From Clostridia bacterium (GTDB lineage: Bacteria; Bacillota; Clostridia; Oscillospirales; RGIG8002): a stretch of 52,194 nucleotides of DNA. A program made the translations under genes and the position numbers. The DNA lies in contig JAFZXI010000064.1 of NCBI GenBank assembly GCA_017616855.1, positions 1 through 52,194 on the forward strand. Reading direction: 5' to 3'. This document shows, in pieces, positions 47,759-52,194 of the stretch (the stretch's first letter is position 1; every line of letters starts with the position of its first letter). The notes under the pieces are model-generated. The model was given only the letters and a program-made list of their open reading frames with translations. It was not told the DNA's origin and did no database searches.

Positions 47759-49033
47759 TCATATTACGCCTTCGTCAATACAACGCTCGACGAACTCGGC
47801 AAACAACGCCTCCGGCCAGGTGAACCACTCACGGGTGTATTCATAAGGATTGTCAACGTTAAATCCTTCGTGAAGGTGACGTTTTCCGGCGTCGGTCGAT
47901 GCTATTATTCCGAGTAATTCCCGCTTTTCTTCGGCATCGGTTGAGGTCAAGCCTTGCATGACGAGTGCCAAATGCCAGACGTAGTTCGGCGGAGTGTGCG
48001 GCGAACCGACGCCTTTAGCATATTTTCCGGAATAGTAATAGGGATTATCTTCACTGAGCAGGAAGCGGCGGGTATTTTTGTATATTTCATCATCCGCGGA
48101 TGCGTATCCGATATACGGTATTGAAAGCAAGCTCGGGACGTTGGCGTCGTCTATCATGGAATAATTGCCGTACCCGTCGGTTTCGCAAGCGTATATTCGG
48201 CCGTATTTTTCGTGATTGACGATACAGTAATTCTTAATTCCTGCGTCGATTTCATTACGGAGCGCGTCGCATTCGGCAGCGAGATCGGTATCTCCGCACG
48301 CGCTGCGCAGCATCTCTGCCGCGTAACCAAGCGTTACGACGGCGAACATTTCCGAAGCCGTCAGATATCCGTAAACGCAGCCGTCGTCGCTCGGACGGAA
48401 CGCCGACCACGTCATGCCGGTATATGCGACGTCGGCGCCGCGTCCTCCGTTGGGGAAATCATCAAGCTCAGTGCCGCCCTCCATGCGGATAAAATAGTAC
48501 GGAGAAAATTCACCGTGCCGCTGCTCAATCCTCCATTGATTGAGTATTATGCGCATGACGGCAGGCAGTTTTTCTTTTATTATCCCGGTTTTTCCGGTCT
48601 TTTTCCAGTATAGGTACAGCAGTCGCAGAGGATAGCAAAGGGAATCCACTTCGTATTTGCGCTCAAAAACCCAGTCGTTTATCTTCGGCAGGTCTTCTTT
48701 GTGTCCTTCTCCGTTTGGCTCAATATTGAAAGCGTTTGCGTACGAATCGATTTCAATATACATAAGCTGGCGCCTTATTACGCCTTCGATGATTTCCGCG
48801 ACTTCGGGATCGTTCGCGACGGTCAGATAATGGTTTACCTGCGCGGAGGAATCGCGCAGCCACATGGCCGGAATGTCTCCGGTCAAAACAAAGTATGTTC
48901 CGTCGGCGCATTTGCGGACCGCTGTTTCAATGGTACTTGCGCAGCAGTTGACGTATAATTCGCGAAGAGCGGGGTTTTCCAGCTTTCCGGCATAATAATC
49001 TATTCTGTTTTTTACTGCTATCGGTAGCCGCAT
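47759..49033 (-). CDS. Glycoside hydrolase family 125 (exo-alpha-1,6-mannosidase)
   Basis: A 424-aa (alpha/alpha)6-barrel hydrolase. GH125-like stretches are GDIPAMWLRDSSAQV near residue 70, WSAFRPSDDGC near 220, MIDDANVPSLLSIPY near 305 and EYTREWFTWPEALFAEF near the end. Characterised GH125 enzymes remove non-reducing alpha-1,6-mannose, for example from host or yeast N-glycans. There is no signal peptide, so it would act on imported sugars. The ATG at 49033 has GAGAGG upstream; a longer reading to 49192 would run into the tRNA. No sugar transporter is next to it. Confidence 0.92.
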   Translation of the reverse strand: MRLPIAVKNRIDYYAGKLENPALRELYVNCCASTIETAVRKCADGTYFVLTGDIPAMWLRDSSAQVNHYLTVANDPEVAEIIEGVIRRQLMYIEIDSYANAFNIEPNGEGHKEDLPKINDWVFERKYEVDSLCYPLRLLYLYWKKTGKTGIIKEKLPAVMRIILNQWRIEQRHGEFSPYYFIRMEGGTELDDFPNGGRGADVAYTGMTWSAFRPSDDGCVYGYLTASEMFAVVTLGYAAEMLRSACGDTDLAAECDALRNEIDAGIKNYCIVNHEKYGRIYACETDGYGNYSMIDDANVPSLLSIPYIGYASADDEIYKNTRRFLLSEDNPYYYSGKYAKGVGSPHTPPNYVWHLALVMQGLTSTDAEEKRELLGIIASTDAGKRHLHEGFNVDNPYEYTREWFTWPEALFAEFVERCIDEGVI

Positions 49034-49094
49034 TTCTATACCTCTCAAGTCGAACTTTAACTCATTATATAACAATTGCCGCCGTGTTTCAATA

Positions 49095-49131
49095 TAAAAA
49101 ACGGGTACCCGCATTTTACTGCGGATACCCG
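49095..49131 (-). terminator. Terminator of tRNA-Pro
   Basis: On the minus strand ACGGGTATCCGC pairs with GCGGGTACCCGT around AGTAAAAT, followed by TTTTTT. It begins directly after the tRNA CCA. Confidence 0.9.
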
Positions 49132-49208
49132 TGGTCCGAGTGACTGGAATCGAACCAGCGGCCCCTTGAACCCCATTCAAGTACTCTACCAAGCTGAGCT
49201 ACACCCGG
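49132..49208 (-). tRNA. tRNA-Pro (anticodon GGG)
   Basis: A complete cloverleaf on the minus strand: acceptor CCGGGTG/CACTCGG (one G-U pair), a D arm with GCTC/GAGT, anticodon stem CTTGA/TCAAG with loop ATGGGGT (anticodon GGG), T loop TTCGATT, discriminator A and an encoded CCA (49134-49132). The body is 49135-49208. It has its own promoter and terminator. Confidence 0.97.
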
Positions 49209-49225
49209 ATCGGTCAACGGTTATT

Positions 49226-49254
49226 AGTCTATCACAGCTTTGGTGAAAATGCAA
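49226..49254 (-). promoter_or_regulatory. Promoter of tRNA-Pro
   Basis: Minus strand: TTGCAT (49254-49249), 17 bases, TAGACT (49231-49226) with TG upstream of the -10. Confidence 0.7.
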
Positions 49255-49378
49255 GAGTAATTTTGATTATTAATTGAATATTTTAACTCTCGGCAGCGAG
49301 TAAAGATGAATAATTCGAGTTTTTTCAAGATATTCGTTAATTTTCACCATATTTTTTTCATAATTTAATAAAAATTAC

Positions 49379-49407
49379 TTGACAAATTGGTTTTACAGGC
49401 GTATCAT
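49379..49407 (+). promoter_or_regulatory. Strong promoter of the zinc-ribbon gene
   Basis: TTGACA (49379-49384), 17 bases, TATCAT (49402-49407), preceded by a very AT-rich stretch (49260-49378). It implies a leader of about 110 bases before the ATG, holding a small hairpin GCTTG/CAAGC (49414-49427). The rest of the 49255-49378 interval shows no gene. Confidence 0.78.
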
Positions 49408-49523
49408 TATTACGCTTGAAAACAAGCGAGAAACTGCCCAGAAGGGAATTGAACACCCATCTTTCACTTCCGGTTCACGTCCGATTTTGAGCAAAACCAT
49501 TATTTTTGGAGGAAAACAAAACA

Positions 49524-49796
49524 ATGTACGAAGACAAGACCTTGGTATGCAAAGATTGCGGAGCCGAATTCGTGTTCACCGCCGGTGAGCAGGAGTTTTA
49601 CGCGGAGAGAGGCTTCCAGAACGAGCCTTCCAGATGCAAGGAATGCAGAGCTAACCGCAAGCGCGCCACCAGAGAAATGCACGAGACGACTTGTTCTCAG
49701 TGCGGCGGCGTTGCCAGAGTTCCGTTCCTGCCCCGTGACGACAGACCGGTTCTGTGCAGCGAGTGCTTCGCCAAGAGCAGAGAGCAGCAGCAGTAA
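49524..49796 (+). CDS. Small double zinc-ribbon protein
   Basis: A 90-aa protein with four CxxC knuckles: Cys9/12, Cys38/41, Cys57/60 and Cys78/81, enough for two zinc ribbons. The first half (CKDCGAEFVFTAGEQEFY, then RCKECR) matches the probable zinc-ribbon family common in Firmicutes; the second (CSQCGG, LCSECF) resembles a CxxC zinc finger. It is basic in the middle (NRKRATR), which could bind nucleic acid. ATG 49524 has TTTTGGAGG upstream. No function is established. A strong promoter and its own terminator suggest an abundant monocistronic message. Confidence 0.88.
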   Translation: MYEDKTLVCKDCGAEFVFTAGEQEFYAERGFQNEPSRCKECRANRKRATREMHETTCSQCGGVARVPFLPRDDRPVLCSECFAKSREQQQ

Positions 49797-49846
49797 TTAC
49801 AGCGCTCTGCATACCATGTAACCATATATTGCTTACAGGGTAAAAC

Positions 49847-49887
49847 AAAATGCGTTCCGAAATTCGGAACGCATTTGCTTTTTTTGA
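49847..49887 (+). terminator. Terminator after the zinc-ribbon gene
   Basis: AAATGCGTTCCGAA (49848-49861) pairs with TTCGGAACGCATTT (49863-49876), followed by GCTTTTTTT. Confidence 0.9.
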
Positions 49888-49903
49888 AATAATGTGTTAT
49901 AAT
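49875..49903 (+). promoter_or_regulatory. Promoter of the DUF1858 gene
   Basis: TTGCTT (49875-49880), 17 bases, TATAAT (49898-49903) with TG before it (TGTTATAAT). The -35 lies inside the T tract of the preceding terminator. Confidence 0.65.
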
Positions 49904-49933
49904 ATCAACATATTCACGAAAGGAAGTGCAATT

Positions 49934-50128
49934 ATGGTAGATAAAGATTGGATCATAGGTGCGGTGCTTGACAGATATCCCGATACGGCGGAGCTGTTCC
50001 TCGGTATAGGAATGCATTGCCTCGGCTGCCCCGGCGCGAGAAGCGAAACAATCGAGCAGGCGTGCATGGTCCACGGCGCTGATTGCGACGCGCTCGTAGA
50101 TGAGATAAACGCGCTTATCGGCGCATAA
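49934..50128 (+). CDS. DUF1858 (hybrid-cluster-protein-associated redox disulfide) protein
   Basis: A 64-aa protein of the DUF1858 family. The redox CLGC pair is at Cys29 and Cys32 within GIGMHCLGCPGA, with further cysteines at 44 and 51. The family is often found near hybrid-cluster proteins or other redox enzymes in anaerobes; no such neighbour is seen here. ATG 49934 has AAAGGAAG upstream. It has its own promoter and terminator. Confidence 0.9.
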   Translation: MVDKDWIIGAVLDRYPDTAELFLGIGMHCLGCPGARSETIEQACMVHGADCDALVDEINALIGA

Positions 50129-50141
50129 AAGAAGGCGAATT

Positions 50142-50176
50142 GAAAACCGTCCGTCACGGACGGTTTTCTTTATTTT
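50142..50176 (+). terminator. Terminator after the DUF1858 gene
   Basis: GAAAACCGTCCG (50142-50153) pairs with CGGACGGTTTTC (50157-50168), then TTTATTTTT. Confidence 0.9.
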
Positions 50177-50180
50177 TGTA

Positions 50181-50209
50181 TTGAATGAAAAGTCCGTATA
50201 TGGTATAAT
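50181..50209 (+). promoter_or_regulatory. Promoter of trmK
   Basis: TTGAAT (50181-50186), 17 bases, TATAAT (50204-50209), just behind the preceding terminator. Confidence 0.78.
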
Positions 50210-50237
50210 TACGAAAAGAAACAAACGGAGGGCGAGT

Positions 50238-50912
50238 ATGAAGCTTCCGCCGCGTCTTGAATATATACTGTCGCTGACGGAATCAAGCCGCCATACGGTC
50301 GACGTCGGCTCGGACCACGGCAAACTTGCGGTCGCGCTTGCGCTTTCCGGAAAAGCGGAGCGCGTTACCGCGAGCGACGTGAACGCCGGCCCGCTTTCAA
50401 AAGCGGAAGCGCTAATAGAAAAGCTCTGCGTCGGAGACAAAGTTGCAACGCGGCTCGCCGACGGGCTTAACGGCTTCGAATGCGAAGGCGTCGACCAGGT
50501 GATTATCGCCGGCATGGGCGGCGAGCTTATCCGCGACATAATTGCCGCGGCTCCGTGGGTCAAGGCGGACGGCGTCTTGCTGATTCTTCAGCCGATGACG
50601 ACCGCTCCTGAGCTTCGCAGGTATCTATTTGAAGAAGGATTCAGAATCGAACGCGAGGGAGCGGTAGTCGAGGGCAGACGTCCTTATGAGGTCATAACGG
50701 CGCGTTATGACGGCGTAGTACGCGAGTGTGCGCCGGAAGACGCGGAAATCGGCGGATTTTTAGATAAAGATGATTCGGCTGTCCGTGCGCTGCTTCTGAA
50801 AAAGAGGACGGCACTGAAGAAACGCCTGATTGGCGCTGAAAAAGAAAACAGCGGCGAAACGCTCACACTGAAACGCGTTATTGCCGAGATAGACAGACGA
50901 TTGGAGGAATAA
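50238..50912 (+). CDS. trmK: tRNA (adenine(22)-N(1))-methyltransferase
   Basis: A 224-aa SAM-dependent methyltransferase for m1A22 in tRNA. The SAM-binding loop VDVGSDHGKLA is at residues 21-31; the catalytic-region IAGMGGELI and ILQPMT strands follow. A C-terminal coiled coil (~185-224) is typical for the family. ATG 50238 has CGGAGGGCG upstream; the TTG at 50181 in frame lies in the promoter. trmK followed by the Nif3-like gene is the conserved order of B. subtilis yqfN-yqfO. Confidence 0.93.
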   Translation: MKLPPRLEYILSLTESSRHTVDVGSDHGKLAVALALSGKAERVTASDVNAGPLSKAEALIEKLCVGDKVATRLADGLNGFECEGVDQVIIAGMGGELIRDIIAAAPWVKADGVLLILQPMTTAPELRRYLFEEGFRIEREGAVVEGRRPYEVITARYDGVVRECAPEDAEIGGFLDKDDSAVRALLLKKRTALKKRLIGAEKENSGETLTLKRVIAEIDRRLEE

Positions 50913-50914
50913 TC

Positions 50915-51694
50915 ATGGCATCGGTTGGCGAAATACTCAGTTTTTTATGGAAAGCGGCTCCGCAGGAACTTGCGGAGGGTTTCGATAACGTCGGCCTCAT
51001 CGCCGGCGACGAGGAAGTGAACGTTACGCGCGCGCTGCTCGCGCTCGACATAACCGAGGACGTTATCGCCGAGGCGGTCGAACAGAAGGCGCAGCTTATT
51101 ATCAGCCATCACCCCGTGGTTTTCGGCAACGTCAAACGCTTCACGCCGCAGGACTACGTGGCGAAACGCGCGTATTCACTTGTCCGCGCTGGCATTTCCG
51201 CTATCTGCATGCACACCAATCTTGACGCCGCTGACGACGGAGTGGGCGAAACGCTTGCGAAGAAAATCGGGCTTACGGATATTCGCGAGATAGAAGGCAC
51301 CGGCGAAAACGGCAACTGCGGCAGAATCGGCTTTCTTGAAGAGCCCGTCGAACCGGAATGGCTCGCTCTAAAGGTCAAGGACGAACTCGGCTGCGAAGCG
51401 GTCAGATACGTTTCCGGCGGCAGGAAGGTCAGCGCCGTCGCGGTCATCGGCGGCAGCGGGGGCGACTTCGCCGAGCTTGTCGCAAACTCCGGCGCCGACG
51501 CTTTCGTTACCGCGGACGTTAAGCATCACCAGTTTATATACGCGAAAGACAGCGGGCTGACGCTTATCGACGCCGGCCATTACGAAACCGAGTACCCGAT
51601 AATTCCCGAGCTGAAAAAGCGCCTCGAAGAGGAGTTTACAATGGTTAAGTTCACGCTTTCCGAATCGGGCAGCGTGATAAATACACTCTATTAA
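50915..51694 (+). CDS. Nif3-like dinuclear metal centre protein
   Basis: A 259-aa protein of the Nif3/YqfO family, which forms hexamers with a two-metal site. Metal-binding motifs are LIISHHPVVF (about 65-74), CMHTNLDAADDG (~95-106) and, at the end, TADVKHHQF and DAGHYETE. The PII-like insertion of B. subtilis YqfO is absent, making this the short form. It has been considered in relation to GTP cyclohydrolase I type 2, but its reaction is not settled. ATG 50915 follows trmK by two bases with TTGGAGGAA. Confidence 0.93.
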   Translation: MASVGEILSFLWKAAPQELAEGFDNVGLIAGDEEVNVTRALLALDITEDVIAEAVEQKAQLIISHHPVVFGNVKRFTPQDYVAKRAYSLVRAGISAICMHTNLDAADDGVGETLAKKIGLTDIREIEGTGENGNCGRIGFLEEPVEPEWLALKVKDELGCEAVRYVSGGRKVSAVAVIGGSGGDFAELVANSGADAFVTADVKHHQFIYAKDSGLTLIDAGHYETEYPIIPELKKRLEEEFTMVKFTLSESGSVINTLY

Positions 51695-51703
51695 GGACGT
51701 AAT

Positions 51704-52194
51704 ATGGCACTTGACGCAGCGTTTTTGAGTCTGATATGCAGGGAACTGAACGAGCGCGCCGCGGGGGCGAAGGTGGACAAGGTCTACCAGCCCGAACGCG
51801 ACGAGTTCGTTTTTGTGCTGCGCACTTACGGGAACTCGATGCGGCTGCGCGTTTCAGCGTCTTCGTCCACGCCCGCGGTTTATATCACCGCGCATACGAA
51901 AGATAATCCGAAGCAGGCGCCGACGCTCTGCATGCTCGCGCGAAAGCTCTTCATCGGCGGCAGATTCATATCCGCGGAGCAACCGGATGCCGAGCGCGTT
52001 ATAACACTGCGGTTTGAATGCACCGACGAAATGGGCGATACAGTCGAGCGCCGCGTGATAGCGGAAATCATGGGGCGGAGCAGCAACGTGCTGTTTACCG
52101 ACGCGAACGGCAGGATAACCGAGGCGGTAAAGCATGCCGGCGCAGATCCCGACGCCGCGCGCGTAATCATTGCAGGAATGCCTTACGTCATGCC
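51704..52194 (+). CDS. rqcH: NFACT/RqcH ribosome quality control protein, 5' part only
   Basis: The gene starts at ATG 51704 (AAGGACG upstream) and stays open to the window edge, giving the first 163 residues of a protein usually ~570-590 aa. The start ALDAAFLSLICRELNERAAGAKVDKVYQP is family-typical in pattern (only the first positions are quoted here: LICREL then GAKVDKVYQ), followed by LRVSASSSTPAVYIT and APTLCMLARKL, the NFACT-N blocks. RqcH binds split 60S-like 50S subunits with stalled peptidyl-tRNA and adds C-terminal alanine tails. It follows the Nif3-like gene by nine bases and may be co-transcribed. Confidence 0.88.
   Translation, partial: MALDAAFLSLICRELNERAAGAKVDKVYQPERDEFVFVLRTYGNSMRLRVSASSSTPAVYITAHTKDNPKQAPTLCMLARKLFIGGRFISAEQPDAERVITLRFECTDEMGDTVERRVIAEIMGRSSNVLFTDANGRITEAVKHAGADPDAARVIIAGMPYVM

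Noticed and set aside
49034-49192. 53-residue N-terminal extension of the GH125 protein
   Set aside because: It would be translated from the tRNA-Pro gene and its terminator; the ATG at 49033 has a good ribosome-binding site and begins family sequence.

Overview
The window looks like a chromosome segment from an anaerobic, probably spore-forming Firmicute of the Clostridia (Oscillospiraceae/Ruminococcaceae-like gut or rumen lineage). The grounds are a spoIIE gene, PolC-type DNA polymerase III, the pyrH-frr-uppS-cdsA-dxr-rseP order, alr next to an EndoA-type mazF, DUF1846, dockerin-bearing secreted proteins, an ECF vitamin transporter, strong purine-rich Shine-Dalgarno sites and frequent TTG starts. 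No phage, insertion sequence or CRISPR array is visible. The last gene (rqcH) runs off the right edge.

Layout. 1-261: a 124-bp tandem repeat with internal hairpins. 313-2700: a PlsC-like acyltransferase, diverging from an oxidative-damage set (Nudix, free Met-R-sulfoxide reductase, MsrA). 2724-6942: a tightly coupled operon (WecG/TagA glycosyltransferase, tmk-like kinase, DUF2156, GNAT, DJ-1, 5-formyl-THF cyclo-ligase). 6975-7094: an unlisted 39-aa Cys-rich peptide. 7169-11585: mltG, nnrD, a lipoprotein, alr and mazF with no antitoxin gene. 11858-18436: aspS, trxA, a P-loop kinase, tRNA-Leu(GAG), a two-gene ABC exporter, DUF1846 and cdd. 18447-22002: spoIIE, whose promoter has the 21-bp spacer typical of Spo0A-activated sigma-A promoters, and divergent rmuC. 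22020-32595: pyrH-frr-uppS-cdsA-dxr-rseP-ispG-polC, joining ribosome recycling, undecaprenyl and CDP-DAG synthesis, two MEP-pathway enzymes, site-2 protease and replication.

32612-37305 is accessory: an ECF sigma factor, a membrane anti-sigma-like partner, a secreted subtilisin with a C-terminal dockerin, and a secreted dockerin protein made of two copies of the subtilisin propeptide (I9-like) fold without any protease domain. The middle of these genes is AT-rich while their signal peptides and dockerins match the host composition.

37320-44162 (minus strand) is the most interesting block. A cobalamin-type riboswitch with a terminator precedes a five-gene operon: a secreted double-DUF4430 (transcobalamin C-domain-like) dockerin protein; a membrane-anchored protein that pairs an alpha/alpha-toroid domain with a DUF4430 domain, the two folds that make up animal intrinsic factor/transcobalamin; and a complete ECF transporter (EcfT, fused EcfA-EcfA, S component). 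Together these suggest a corrinoid capture-and-import system with transcobalamin-like surface receptors.

44214-47720 is a phospholipid operon (PAP2, LPG-synthase-TM/flippase-like, PssA, Psd). After it come a GH125 mannosidase, tRNA-Pro(GGG), a zinc-ribbon protein, a DUF1858 redox-disulfide protein, trmK, a Nif3-like protein and the start of rqcH. Promoters and terminators were found by eye; all family names come from motif recognition, not database searches.
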